DNA of 64,000 nt from Flavivirga jejuensis (GCF_030540765.1 NZ_JAUOEL010000001.1:682001-746000); one strand, 5' to 3'; numbered from the stretch's first letter, positions 16,927 through 26,253 are shown. Numbers and translations: made by a program. Notes: generated by a model not told the origin, from the letters alone.

Positions 16927-17943
16927 ATGGATAAAATTAAAATTGGAGCCGTAGGGATTGGACGCTTAGGCGCCACCCATGCTAGAAATATAGCCTATCA
17001 GATTCCACAAGCCAATTTGTTTGCTGTCTGTTCACGTACCCTTTCTTCTGCTCAAGCCTTACAACAAGAACTAGAAGTGCCTTATGCGTATGATAGTTTT
17101 GATGAAATGCTGGAGAATAAAGAATTGGATGCCATTTGCATTACAACATATACGCGGTTTCATCCAGAACAAATACTAAAAGCCTTAGAAGCAGGACTGG
17201 CAGTATTTTGTGATAAACCGATCGCAGAGAACTATGAAGCATCTAAAAAAGTTGTTGAGCAAATAGAGAAGTATCATGCAGATAAAATTTGCATGATTGG
17301 ATATATGAAACGTTACGACCCATCCTATGCCTTTGTAAAAAAAGAAATAGAAGCAGGTAAATTAGGTAAGCCTATATTGTTTAGGGGCTATGCCGTTGAT
17401 AGCAAAAAAATATCAAAACAAACCATCGATTTTTTAAGTGAAAGCGAAGGGATATTTTATGACTTCTTTGTGCATGATTTTGATTTGTCCCGTTGGTTAG
17501 TAGGCAGCGATTGGATTGATGATAGCGTTTCTGCTATGGGATCTAACTACCTATTCAAAGAATTTGAAAAATATAATGACCTTGACAATGCAACCTGTCA
17601 TGCACAGTTCAAAAACGGCGCTATGGGGTTATATTACTGTGGAAGAACAGCCCCTCATGGGTATCTTATGGAAACAGAAATTATTGGCACCAAGGCCATT
17701 TATCGTATCGGATCTTCACCATCAAAAAACTTAGTAGAAGTTATAGATGGCACAGGAAAAGTGGTGGAAGAGCATTTAATGTTTCTAGACCGTTTCAAAG
17801 ATGCCTACGTTGAAGAAATGAAAGCGTTTGTTGACTGTGTAGTCAATAATCGGCAACCAGATATTACAATAAAAGATGCTTTGGAATCGAACCGAATGGC
17901 ATATTTAGCCACAACATCCTTCAAAAAAAGAATAAGTATTTAA
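16927..17943 (+). CDS. Gfo/Idh/MocA oxidoreductase, inositol dehydrogenase-like (copy B)
   Basis: 338 residues with GAVGIGRLGATHARNIAYQI at the nucleotide-binding end, an EKP-type motif in the form VFCDKPIAEN, and the Asp/His pair in FYDFFVHDFDLSRWLV. It shares the GRLG...NIAY opening and the FKEF segment with copy A, suggesting the two arose by duplication. The start codon directly abuts the iolC stop. It may act on a second inositol stereoisomer or on the keto-intermediate in the reverse direction; the sequence alone does not decide. Confidence 0.87.
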   Translation: MDKIKIGAVGIGRLGATHARNIAYQIPQANLFAVCSRTLSSAQALQQELEVPYAYDSFDEMLENKELDAICITTYTRFHPEQILKALEAGLAVFCDKPIAENYEASKKVVEQIEKYHADKICMIGYMKRYDPSYAFVKKEIEAGKLGKPILFRGYAVDSKKISKQTIDFLSESEGIFYDFFVHDFDLSRWLVGSDWIDDSVSAMGSNYLFKEFEKYNDLDNATCHAQFKNGAMGLYYCGRTAPHGYLMETEIIGTKAIYRIGSSPSKNLVEVIDGTGKVVEEHLMFLDRFKDAYVEEMKAFVDCVVNNRQPDITIKDALESNRMAYLATTSFKKRISI

Positions 17944-17954
17944 AAAATTAAGTT

Positions 17955-19832
17955 ATGACAAGACGATTGACAGTAGCGCAGGCAACAGTTGAATTCTTAA
18001 AAAAGCAATACGTAAAAAGAGACGGAGTAGAAACGCCATTTTTTGCAGGTTGCTTTGGAATTTTTGGACATGGAAATGTAGTAGGAATGGGAGAAGCTTT
18101 AAAACAACATCCCGATTTTAGATATTATCAAACACGGAACGAACAAGCCATGGTGCATACCGCAGCAGCATACGCCAAGATGAAAAACCGTTTACAAACC
18201 TTTGTTTGTACAACGTCTATAGGCCCTGGTGCAACAAATATGATTACGGCTGCTGCAACAGCTACAATTAATAGAATTCCAGTGTTACTTTTACCAGGAG
18301 ACTTTTTTTCAACAAGAACTGCCTTACCTCTTTTACAGCAGCCAGAATATAGTTTTACACAAGATATGTCTGCGAACGATTGCTTTAAACCTATTTCTAA
18401 ATATTGGGATAGAATCAATCGTCCAGAGCAATTAACATCTTCTTTATTAGATGCTATGCGGGTATTAACCTCACCAGCAGATACAGGAGCAGTGACCATA
18501 GCCTTGCCACATGATGTACAGGCAGAAGCCTATGATTTTCCTGAGGAATTATTTGAAAAACGAATCTGGTATATTCCAAGAGCAACTCCAGATGTGTATT
18601 TAATAGAGCAAGCCATAGAGACTATAAAGAAAGCCAAAAAACCAATGATTATTGCTGGTGGTGGCGTGCTGTATTCTGAAGCCGAAGACGTATTAAAAAC
18701 CTTTATCGAAAAAACAGGAATACCAGTTGCCGAAACCTATGCAGGGAAAGGGTCATTACACTTTCAACATCCATTAAATTTAGGAGCAGCTGGTGCCACA
18801 GGTACCAAAGGTGCTAACGAAATTGCTGCAGAAGCAGATGTGGTTATTGGTATAGGAACACGTTATGGCGATTTTATGTCGGCTTCCAAATCTGCATGGC
18901 AAAACCCAGATGTTACTTTTATTAACATCAATGTTGCCGAAATAGATGCTTTTAAACATAGCGCCATACCGTTACAAGGAGATGCTAGAGAAACCTTGAA
19001 GAAATTAGAAGAAGGACTCAGAGATTACCACACAGGCGAAGCATATGTTCGAAGAGCCAAAACATATAATCAAGAATGGGACACCATAGTCGATAAGGCT
19101 TATGCGCCAGTAGATGAAGCACATCCTGTACAATCTGAATATTTGGGAGCCTTGAATAATTTTATGAAAGATAACGATGTCGTATTATGTGCTGCTGGTA
19201 GCGCTCCTGGTGATTTACACAAATTGTGGCGTACCAAAAACTCAAAAGGATTTCACTTAGAATACGGTAATTCCTGTATGGGGTATGAAATACCCGGTGG
19301 CTTAGGGGTAAAAATGGCAGACCCTTCTCGAGAAGTATATGTAATCTGTGGGGATGCTACCTATTTAATGCTACCATCCGATTTAATTACAACCATACAA
19401 GAAGGGTATAAAATTACGATGATACTCATTAACAATAACGGTTATGCTAGTATTGGCGGACTTTCTAATGAAGTAGGAGGCAATGGTTTTGGTACACATT
19501 TTAAATACAGAGACGAAGAAACAGGGCAATTAGATGGCGATTACCTCCCTGTTGATTTAGCTAAAAATGCGGAGAGTCTAGGAGCTATTGTTTATAAACC
19601 AAAAGGCATGCAAGAATATAAAGAGGCCTTAGCAAAAGCAAAGAAAAATACAAGAACTACAGTTATTTATGTAGAAACCATTCGTGATAGAAAATTAGCA
19701 GGATATGGGCATTCTTGGTGGGAAGTTCCTATTCCTGAGGTATCCGAATTTGAAGATGTTCGTAAGGCAAGAAAAAAATATGAAGAAGAAAGGAAAATCC
19801 AAAAACAATATATAAAACCTAATAAATACTAA
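17955..19832 (+). CDS. iolD: 3D-(3,5/4)-trihydroxycyclohexane-1,2-dione hydrolase, ThDP-dependent
   Basis: 625 residues of the thiamine-diphosphate enzyme superfamily. The N-terminal domain has the conserved Glu in QTRNEQAMVHTAAAYAK, and the C-terminal ThDP-Mg site reads CGDATYLMLPSD followed by INNNGYASIGG; the GG-T-Q-like pocket SCMGYEIPGGLG is also present. IolD opens the ring of the trione to 5-deoxy-glucuronate. Length and motifs fit IolD rather than acetolactate synthase, and the neighbours confirm it. It lies 11 bp after copy B and 12 bp before iolA. Confidence 0.95.
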   Translation: MTRRLTVAQATVEFLKKQYVKRDGVETPFFAGCFGIFGHGNVVGMGEALKQHPDFRYYQTRNEQAMVHTAAAYAKMKNRLQTFVCTTSIGPGATNMITAAATATINRIPVLLLPGDFFSTRTALPLLQQPEYSFTQDMSANDCFKPISKYWDRINRPEQLTSSLLDAMRVLTSPADTGAVTIALPHDVQAEAYDFPEELFEKRIWYIPRATPDVYLIEQAIETIKKAKKPMIIAGGGVLYSEAEDVLKTFIEKTGIPVAETYAGKGSLHFQHPLNLGAAGATGTKGANEIAAEADVVIGIGTRYGDFMSASKSAWQNPDVTFININVAEIDAFKHSAIPLQGDARETLKKLEEGLRDYHTGEAYVRRAKTYNQEWDTIVDKAYAPVDEAHPVQSEYLGALNNFMKDNDVVLCAAGSAPGDLHKLWRTKNSKGFHLEYGNSCMGYEIPGGLGVKMADPSREVYVICGDATYLMLPSDLITTIQEGYKITMILINNNGYASIGGLSNEVGGNGFGTHFKYRDEETGQLDGDYLPVDLAKNAESLGAIVYKPKGMQEYKEALAKAKKNTRTTVIYVETIRDRKLAGYGHSWWEVPIPEVSEFEDVRKARKKYEEERKIQKQYIKPNKY

Positions 19833-19844
19833 AAACACCTTTTT

Positions 19845-21323
19845 ATGAAAGTATTACCTAATTATATAAATGGTGCATGGGTTTCTAGTAAAAGCAAAGA
19901 ATCTTTAGATGTGCACAATCCAGCAACACAAGAAGTTATTGCTAAAGTGCCTTTTGGTTCTGGAGCAGCTATAGATGTGAACAATGCCATAGAACTTGCA
20001 CACGAAGCTTATTTAGAATGGAAAGATGTGCCGACGATGCAACGTATCCAACCGCTGTTTAAGTTGAAGACTCTTTTAGAAAATCATAAAGAAGGGATAG
20101 CAACGCTCATAACTAATGAGTGTGGTAAGACGTTTGGCGAATCTATGGGAGAAATACAAAGAGCTATTGAAAATGTTGAAGTGGCATGCGGTACTCATGT
20201 TCTGAGTCAATCGGAATTTTCGGAGAATGTCGCAACTGGTATTGATGAATTTATGATTCGACAACCCTTAGGAGTTTCTGCCTGTATTACGCCTTTTAAT
20301 TTCCCAGGAATGATTCCTTTTTGGTTTTTACCCTATGCCATTGCTACAGGTAATGCCTTTATATTAAAAACGTCGGAAAAAGTACCGATGACCATGCAAT
20401 ACGTCTTCGAACTTATCGATAAACATATCGATCTTCCAAAAGGTTTATTAAATATGGTACATGGTGGTAAAGAATCCGTAGATGCCCTATTGCAACACCC
20501 CAAGGTAAAAACCATAAGTTTTGTTGGTTCTACAGCAGTCGCGCGATATATTTATTCAGAAGGCACAAAATATGGCAAACGCGTACAAGCGCAAGGAGGG
20601 GCTAAAAACCCAGTTGTTATTATGCCCGATGCAGATATAGAGATGACCACTAAAATTATTACCGATTCTGTTTACGGTTGTGCAGGACAACGTTGTTTAG
20701 CAGCTTCAATTATTATACCTGTTGGTGATGATAAAGGTATATTCCAAGAAGCCTTGGTAGAAGCCGCAAAAACAAGAACCGTTGGCTATGGGATGGATAA
20801 AAGTACCGAGATGGGGCCAGTAATTAATTCAGACAGTAAAGTTCGCGTTGAAAGACTCATAGAAAAAGGTATTCAAGAAGGAGGAAATCTTTTGGTAGAT
20901 GGAAGAAACCCGAAAGTTTCAGGTTTTGAAAAAGGTAATTTCATTGCGCCAAGTATTATAGAAGGACTTCCGTTAGATGGTGAACTTATTAGCACCGAGA
21001 TTTTTGGTCCAGTAATGAGTTTAGCCAACTTTAAACAGTTAGACGATACCATTGATTTTATTAATAAAGGACTTTATGGCAATATGGCCTGTATTTTTAC
21101 TCGTGATGGTTTAGCTGCTAGAAAGTTTAGAAGTGAAGTAATGGCAGGTAATATAGGTATCAATATAGGCGTTGCAGCTCCTGTGGCGCAATTTCCTTTT
21201 TCAGGATGGAAAGAATCCTTTTTCGGTGATTTACACGGTCAAGGTAGACATGCTATAGAGTTTTTTACACAAACCAAAGTGGTTATCGAAAGGTGGCCAA
21301 AAAATTGGTCAAGAAAATTTTAG
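19845..21323 (+). CDS. iolA: CoA-acylating (methyl)malonate-semialdehyde dehydrogenase
   Basis: A 492-residue aldehyde dehydrogenase. The catalytic Cys is in YGCAGQRCLAAS, the Asn in TPFNFPGMIP, and the C-terminal block SGWKESFFGDLHGQG is diagnostic for MmsA/IolA. These enzymes convert malonate semialdehyde to acetyl-CoA (and methylmalonate semialdehyde to propionyl-CoA) with CoA and NAD, without the usual general-base Glu. Here it completes inositol breakdown to dihydroxyacetone phosphate and acetyl-CoA. A role in valine degradation is also possible, but placement inside the iol row argues for inositol. Confidence 0.94.
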   Translation: MKVLPNYINGAWVSSKSKESLDVHNPATQEVIAKVPFGSGAAIDVNNAIELAHEAYLEWKDVPTMQRIQPLFKLKTLLENHKEGIATLITNECGKTFGESMGEIQRAIENVEVACGTHVLSQSEFSENVATGIDEFMIRQPLGVSACITPFNFPGMIPFWFLPYAIATGNAFILKTSEKVPMTMQYVFELIDKHIDLPKGLLNMVHGGKESVDALLQHPKVKTISFVGSTAVARYIYSEGTKYGKRVQAQGGAKNPVVIMPDADIEMTTKIITDSVYGCAGQRCLAASIIIPVGDDKGIFQEALVEAAKTRTVGYGMDKSTEMGPVINSDSKVRVERLIEKGIQEGGNLLVDGRNPKVSGFEKGNFIAPSIIEGLPLDGELISTEIFGPVMSLANFKQLDDTIDFINKGLYGNMACIFTRDGLAARKFRSEVMAGNIGINIGVAAPVAQFPFSGWKESFFGDLHGQGRHAIEFFTQTKVVIERWPKNWSRKF

Positions 21324-21362
21324 GAAAACTCTTGATTAATAGTATTCAAAAACAAAAAGTAT

Positions 21363-22346
21363 ATGAAAATAGGAATTATAGGATTGGGAAGAATTGGGAA
21401 AACCCATCTTAAAGCAATACAGAAAATAGATGGTTTGAAAGTGATAGCTGTTTCTGATATTGATGAAAAACAATGCAATCAAATAGCCGAAGAAAATAAG
21501 ATCCCTTATTCCTATATTGATTATAACAAGCTTATAGCTAATAAAGAAGTAGAGGCTATATGGATCTGTTCTCCTTCTAAATTGCATTATGAACAAGTTT
21601 CAGCAGCGCTTGAACATAAAAAGTTTGTGTTTTGTGAAAAACCATTAGAAATTGAAATTGATAAAATAACCGCTCTTCTCAATAGTTTTTCAGATATTGA
21701 TAAACGATTAATGATTGGTTTTAATAAAAGGTTTGATTCAGAATTTATCGAGGCTAAGAAAAATATAGCTAAAATAGGGGTTCCTACAATTGTAAAGATT
21801 ACCAGTAGAGACCCTGCGCCACCAACTTTAGCATATCTAAAAACCTCTGGAGGCCTATTTAAAGATATGACCATTCATGATTTTGATATGTCACGTTTTA
21901 TTGTAGAAGATGATGTAGTTGAAGTATATGCAACAGGAAGTATTAATTATATAGAAGGGATTGATGGCCTTGATATAGATACTGCCATGGTCACTTTAAA
22001 ATTCAAAAACGGAATAATATGTACAATAGATAATAGCAGACAGAGTCCATATGGGTATGACCAACGTTTAGAAATACTCGGCACTTTAGGAATGCTACAA
22101 GTAAATAATAAAAAGGTGAACCACAACAGTTTTTACACGACCCAAGGGAAGCAATCAAGTGTCTATCAGAATTTTTTTCTTGAAAGATATGCAGATGCTT
22201 ATGAGCAGGAAGCTCGCGCTTTTCTAGATTGTGTAGTTGCTAAACGCGAATTTCCAGCTACTGCATACGATGCTTTAAAGGCTTTGGAATTGGCTGAAGC
22301 TTGTAAAAAATCTTTACTTGAAAATAGAGCGGTTAGAATATCCTAA
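21363..22346 (+). CDS. iolG: Inositol 2-dehydrogenase
   Basis: 327 residues. This is the copy closest to canonical IolG: GIIGLGRIGKTHLKAI, the EKP motif FCEKPLE, the substrate-loop block SRDPAPPTLAYLKTSGG and the catalytic MTIHDFDMSRF. IolG oxidises myo-inositol to 2-keto-myo-inositol with NAD, the first step of the pathway. It follows iolA after 39 bp and precedes the symporter by 37 bp, so uptake and first oxidation are encoded side by side. Two other Gfo/Idh genes in the locus (14016, 16927) are more diverged. Confidence 0.93.
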   Translation: MKIGIIGLGRIGKTHLKAIQKIDGLKVIAVSDIDEKQCNQIAEENKIPYSYIDYNKLIANKEVEAIWICSPSKLHYEQVSAALEHKKFVFCEKPLEIEIDKITALLNSFSDIDKRLMIGFNKRFDSEFIEAKKNIAKIGVPTIVKITSRDPAPPTLAYLKTSGGLFKDMTIHDFDMSRFIVEDDVVEVYATGSINYIEGIDGLDIDTAMVTLKFKNGIICTIDNSRQSPYGYDQRLEILGTLGMLQVNNKKVNHNSFYTTQGKQSSVYQNFFLERYADAYEQEARAFLDCVVAKREFPATAYDALKALELAEACKKSLLENRAVRIS

Positions 22347-22383
22347 AATTAAATTATAAAGACAAAATTTAAAATAACAAATT

Positions 22384-23961
22384 ATGCAAACTTTCCTTAC
22401 TTTTATTGGCTTTACGGCTTTCGTTGCTATTTATTCATGGCTAAAACTTAGAAAAGAAAAACTAAGTTCTGAAGAAGGCTATTTCCTTGGAGGTAGAAGT
22501 TTAACAGGTGTGGTGATAGCCGGATCTATGTTATTGACCAATATTTCAACTGAACATCTTATTGGTATGAATGGGTCTTCATACAAAAACGGATTCATCA
22601 TTATATCATGGGAAGTCACTTCGGCATTAGCGCTTGTGGCTGCGGCTATTTATTTTGTGCCCAGGTATTTAAAAATGGGATTGACTACTATTCCAGAGTT
22701 TTTGGAAAAGCGCTTTGATAAAACGACCAGAACCATAGTCGCTTTCTTTTTAATTATTTCATTTGTGGTAACACTTTTACCTGTTGTATTATATACAGGA
22801 GCAATCAATCTGGAAAGTATTTTTAATATTTCGGAAGTCTTAGATGTTACTAAAGAAAAAGGGCTTTGGATAACCGTTGTTGCTATAGGTGCTTTAGGGT
22901 CGTTATATGCTATTTTGGGAGGTTTAAAAGCTGTTGCTATTTCAGATACCATTAACGGTTATGGTCTATTGATTGGAGGTTTAGCAGTTCCTTTAATTGC
23001 CTTAATAAGTATTGGGGATGGAAATTTTTTAACAGGTATAGCTAAGGTTTATGAGAACAGTCCCGAAAAATTTAATGTCATGGGCGCCAAAGATTCTGTG
23101 TTGCCATTTGAGGTTCTCTTTACAGGGCTTATTATTAACCAACTTTATTTTTGGGCCATGAACCAGACTATTATACAGAGGGCATTGGGAGCAAAAAATT
23201 TAATAGAAGCTCAAAAGGGATTATTATTTACTGGAGTTCTTAAAATTTTAATTCCTATCGTAATTATTCTACCAGGGGTTATTGGGTACTATTATTATGG
23301 TGATTCACTTTATGACAATCAAGATATGATTTACCCAGAACTTATTAAAAAAGTACTGCCTTTAAGCTTGGTTGGTATTTTCGCAGCTGTAGTTATGGGT
23401 GCCGTATTAAGTACTTTCAATAGTGTATTAAACAGTGCAGCGACTATTTTTAGTATTGATATCTATAAGCAGCATTTTGGAAAAAATACTAGTGACCTAA
23501 AACTGGTAAGGATTGGTAAAACGGTCTCTACAATTTTAGCAGTCTTTGCAATTATGGCAGCACCTATGGTAGCCAATGCGCCAGATGGTCTCTTCCAGTT
23601 ATTACAACAATTAAATGGCATCTTTTTTATTCCTATAGGGTCTATTATGATTGCTGGTTTTTTCTTAAAAAGAATATCTGCCATGGGCGCAAAGGTGTCA
23701 TTATTTGTGGGGCTTGCCTTCTATATCTTATCTACGTTTATTTTAAAATTGGATATTCACTTCGTTCATATTTGGGGTATAGAATTTTTATTGAATGTAG
23801 CAACCATGTTCGCGGTATCTTATTTTTACCCAGCAGACAAGTCTTTTACTTTACAAGATTTACATGTCGTGGATATGCATGAATGGAAATATACCAAGCA
23901 TCTGTCTATATTCTTATGCGTGGCAACCTTATTGATTTATATATTACTTGGAAGGAACTAA
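22384..23961 (+). CDS. Sodium:solute symporter, probable inositol transporter
   Basis: 525 residues of the SSS (SLC5) family with about 13-14 hydrophobic segments. The opening YFLGGRSLTGVVIAGSMLLTNISTEHLIGMNG is typical of the SGLT/inositol branch, followed by ALGSLYAILGGLKAVAISDTING and AAVVMGAVLSTFNSVLNSAATIFSID. Members couple sodium entry to sugar or inositol uptake across the inner membrane. It is the last gene of the iol row, so myo-inositol is the natural candidate substrate. A convergent sigma-factor gene follows 78 bp later; a weak inverted repeat, CTCAA/TTGAG around 24000-24015, might end transcription. Confidence 0.9.
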   Translation: MQTFLTFIGFTAFVAIYSWLKLRKEKLSSEEGYFLGGRSLTGVVIAGSMLLTNISTEHLIGMNGSSYKNGFIIISWEVTSALALVAAAIYFVPRYLKMGLTTIPEFLEKRFDKTTRTIVAFFLIISFVVTLLPVVLYTGAINLESIFNISEVLDVTKEKGLWITVVAIGALGSLYAILGGLKAVAISDTINGYGLLIGGLAVPLIALISIGDGNFLTGIAKVYENSPEKFNVMGAKDSVLPFEVLFTGLIINQLYFWAMNQTIIQRALGAKNLIEAQKGLLFTGVLKILIPIVIILPGVIGYYYYGDSLYDNQDMIYPELIKKVLPLSLVGIFAAVVMGAVLSTFNSVLNSAATIFSIDIYKQHFGKNTSDLKLVRIGKTVSTILAVFAIMAAPMVANAPDGLFQLLQQLNGIFFIPIGSIMIAGFFLKRISAMGAKVSLFVGLAFYILSTFILKLDIHFVHIWGIEFLLNVATMFAVSYFYPADKSFTLQDLHVVDMHEWKYTKHLSIFLCVATLLIYILLGRN

Positions 23962-24039
23962 AAAAACGGGCTAGGTTTTAAGTTTAAGATTTTAGGATCT
24001 CAATTGTCTGGTTGAGGTTCAGGAAATTCTTTATTGCCC

Positions 24040-24891
24040 TTATGATTCTCGAATTTTGCAATCTGAAACAATGGCATCAGTATTTTTCCCTAATACATGT
24101 TTCTTTTTACCTTCCTCAACCCAGTTTTCATTATTTTCAAGCATATAAGTATTCAATATAGAGTTCTTTGCATGTAAGGGGTTTATTCCTTGTACTAATT
24201 CTAATCTTAAATCAAATAAATAGTCAGAATTTTGACGATCTTTTTCCTTTATTAATTTTAATTCTTGCGCTTTAACATGGGCATCTTGTTTCGGGTTTAA
24301 AACTCCTTTTAAAGTAGTACATTGATGACAGATTCCTTTTTTGTTAACGAAAGCACATCGGTTATCAAAAATACGAATCATATTTTTTCGGGCATCAGCC
24401 AATGAATGTTTTACAATACCTTCTGTAAAGCCAGTAATTTCGATAATTTCAGAAACCTTAAAGTGATAGACCTCTTTTAATAATATGCATACTTGTTGTT
24501 TTAAAAGTAAGGTCTTGTTAATACAATTAAAACAATATGAAATGTGTTCTTTTATTTCATAATCCCGTTCAGGTGTCGTTTCAAAAATCATTCGCATTTT
24601 ATCTATTAATTCAGGAGATTTCGAATGTAAAGCTGCTCCGTAATCTTGAGAATTTTCAACCCAGCGTTTTTTACCTTTCAATTGATTTTTAGCTGAATTT
24701 AAAGCAATACTAAAAACCCATGTTTTAAGCGAGGATTTTCCTTGAAATTTTTTAATATTATCTAGACCTTTAATATAGGTGTCGTGTACAATATCTTCTG
24801 TGTCCTGACGATTAGTAAGCAGTCTGAAAATAAAGGAAGATAATTCATCTTTAAATCCTATAAATTCTGATTCATATTGTTGTTTCATCAT
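24040..24891 (-). CDS. ECF-type RNA polymerase sigma factor with cysteine-rich C-terminal extension
   Basis: About 283 residues from the ATG at 24891 (MMKQQYESEF); an upstream ATG at 24933 would overlap the HxlR gene by 23 bp. Region 2 is clear (FIFRLLTNRQDTEDIVHDTY, KTWVFSIALNSAKNQLK), and region 4 follows (LLKEVYHFKVSEIIEITGFTEGIVKHSLADARKNM). After it comes a Cys cluster, CAFVNKKGICHQC, that could bind zinc, then about 80 unassigned residues. Typical ECF factors are near 190 residues, so this extended form may sense something directly. No anti-sigma gene is adjacent. It lies 19 bp after the HxlR-type gene on the same strand, so the two are probably one transcript. Confidence 0.82.
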   Translation of the reverse strand: MMKQQYESEFIGFKDELSSFIFRLLTNRQDTEDIVHDTYIKGLDNIKKFQGKSSLKTWVFSIALNSAKNQLKGKKRWVENSQDYGAALHSKSPELIDKMRMIFETTPERDYEIKEHISYCFNCINKTLLLKQQVCILLKEVYHFKVSEIIEITGFTEGIVKHSLADARKNMIRIFDNRCAFVNKKGICHQCTTLKGVLNPKQDAHVKAQELKLIKEKDRQNSDYLFDLRLELVQGINPLHAKNSILNTYMLENNENWVEEGKKKHVLGKNTDAIVSDCKIRES

Positions 24892-24910
24892 TGATTTAAC
24901 CGAATTATAT

Positions 24911-25360
24911 TTAGCAATAATTTTTAGCATCAAAGCTTTTTACAGAAGCAACTATTTCCCGAAGAAATTCGTCTTTGTCTGTTTTAACTCTTTTAATTAT
25001 TTCATTCATCATCTCGGCTTTTTGATTTGGAATAATTAAAGAATCATCAAAATTAAATCCCCAAATGAGCATCTCTAATAAAATAGGAATCAGTCCAATC
25101 CCGTTTTCGGTAAGAGTATAAACTTTTCTGGTTTTTTGCAGTTCATATTTTTTACTCACTAAAAAACCATTAGACTCTAATATTTTTAACCTGTCTGATA
25201 AAATATTAGTTGCAATACCTTCTCCGCCTTCTAGAAATTCATTGTAAAAACGAAATCCCCGAAACACAATATCCCTTACTATTAGCAATGTCCATTTATC
25301 TCCTAGTATGTCTAAAGCCCTACTTATAGGGCATTCGGATCTTTTTACATTTTTTTTCAC
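24911..25360 (-). CDS. HxlR-family transcriptional regulator 1
   Basis: 149 residues. The winged-helix HxlR signature is complete: SECPISRALDILGDKWTLLIVRDI, FYNEFLEGGEGIATNILSDRLKILE and RKVYTLTENGIGLIPILLEM. The Cys in ECP near residue 10 matches the conserved N-terminal Cys of redox/electrophile sensors in this family (YodB, HypR type), so thiol sensing is plausible. It diverges from a SnoaL-like gene across an 80-bp gap with two palindromic ACTTG-type sites flanking a promoter, the probable binding sites. It is transcribed with the ECF sigma factor downstream. Confidence 0.93.
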   Translation of the reverse strand: MKKNVKRSECPISRALDILGDKWTLLIVRDIVFRGFRFYNEFLEGGEGIATNILSDRLKILESNGFLVSKKYELQKTRKVYTLTENGIGLIPILLEMLIWGFNFDDSLIIPNQKAEMMNEIIKRVKTDKDEFLREIVASVKSFDAKNYC

Positions 25361-25365
25361 TAATC

Positions 25366-25418
25366 ACTTGTTTTTTGCAAGTTAATATTTATATTTGCAT
25401 AGCTTGTTTTTTGCAAGT
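25366..25418 (+). promoter_or_regulatory. Promoter flanked by twin palindromic operators (HxlR module 1)
   Basis: CTTGTTTTTTGCAAGT occurs twice as a direct repeat, at 25367-25382 and 25403-25418, offset by 36 bp; each copy is itself palindromic (CTTG-N7-CAAG, extended to ACTTG-N7-CAAGT in the first). The first copy contains the -33 TTG (25368-25370); after 19 bases comes a perfect -7 box TATATTTG at 25390-25397; the second copy sits just past the expected start. This should let a dimeric regulator shut off the SnoaL-like gene. The same layout recurs at 26254-26308. Confidence 0.8.
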
Positions 25419-25440
25419 AACAAATATAACTAAAAGAATT

Positions 25441-25785
25441 ATGAGAAATTCATTAGAAGTAGTGGAAGGTTTTTTTAAAGCGATAAATGCTGGAGATTTC
25501 AATCAAGCAAAAAAGTTTATGGCAGATAATCATGAGTATCACGGGCCAATGTTTTCAACAAATACACCAGATGCTTATTTTGAAGAATTAAAAGCTTTTG
25601 AAATGGAGTTTGCGGTAGAAACTCAAGACATGATAGTTGCTAAAGATGCCGTAACACATGTGGCAATTTTAAAAATTTTAAAGCCACAAGTGTCAATCCC
25701 TACCTGTGAGGTTTTTAAAATTAAAAAAGGAAAAATTGCAAGGCAGTCATTCTATTTTGATACGGCATTGTTCCCCAAGGTCTAG
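25441..25785 (+). CDS. SnoaL-like / NTF2-fold small protein
   Basis: 114 residues from the ATG at 25441 (MRNSLEVVEGFFKAINAGDF); the longer frame from 25375 would translate the operator and promoter. The pattern of an N-terminal helix, a FKAINAGDFNQAKKFMADN segment and a strand-rich C-terminus fits the SnoaL-like polyketide-cyclase/ketosteroid-isomerase fold. The reaction, if any, is unknown. It is divergent from HxlR regulator 1 and under a promoter bracketed by its presumed operators, so it is probably induced by whatever that regulator senses. Confidence 0.8.
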   Translation: MRNSLEVVEGFFKAINAGDFNQAKKFMADNHEYHGPMFSTNTPDAYFEELKAFEMEFAVETQDMIVAKDAVTHVAILKILKPQVSIPTCEVFKIKKGKIARQSFYFDTALFPKV

Positions 25786-25805
25786 TAAACTATAAAAATA
25801 ACATG

Positions 25806-26231
25806 TTACTTTTTAGAAATTTTTTTGAACTCTTTTAGAAGTGTAGAGCTTATTTTTTCTTGTAAAGGTTTCCCACCGTCAACTAATTCTTTGACATGCA
25901 TTTTATCTTTATCGTTTACTTGCCTATGCTTAACACTCCAATGGGCAATTTCAATCATTATTGGCATTAAATCAATACCCATTTTTGTAAGAGTGTACAC
26001 GTTTTTCTGTTTGTGATGAAGATCTTTGCTCTTAATAATAACTTTCAATTCTTCTAATTTATTCAACCGATCGGTTAAGATATTACTAGCAATCTTCTCA
26101 TCCGATTCACGCATTTCATTGAAATAACGCTTACCCTCAAACATAATATCCCTTATAATTAATAAGGTCCATTTATCTCCAAAAACTTCCAGGGCTTGAT
26201 TTACAGGGCATTCTGATTTAGATTCTTTCAT
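25806..26231 (-). CDS. HxlR-family transcriptional regulator 2
   Basis: 141 residues, clearly paralogous to regulator 1: SECPVNQALEVFGDKWTLLIIRDIMF, IASNILTDRLNKLEEL and KNVYTLTKMGIDLMPIMIEI. It also keeps the N-terminal ECP cysteine. It is convergent with the SnoaL-like gene (21 bp gap) and divergent from the DUF1330-like gene. The upstream gap holds two near-identical palindromic sites in the same arrangement as in module 1 but with a different core (TAGTTGT rather than ACTTGT), so the two regulators probably recognise separate sites. Confidence 0.93.
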   Translation of the reverse strand: MKESKSECPVNQALEVFGDKWTLLIIRDIMFEGKRYFNEMRESDEKIASNILTDRLNKLEELKVIIKSKDLHHKQKNVYTLTKMGIDLMPIMIEIAHWSVKHRQVNDKDKMHVKELVDGGKPLQEKISSTLLKEFKKISKK

Positions 26232-26253
26232 TTTTATAGTTTTATTTTAAAAC

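Noticed and set aside
23962-24039. Strong terminator after the symporter gene
   Set aside because: Only a 5-bp CTCAA/TTGAG stem without a T-run is visible, too weak to call.
25366-25418. CRISPR-like spaced repeats
   Set aside because: Only two copies of a 16-base palindromic unit, overlapping a promoter; this is an operator pair, not an array.
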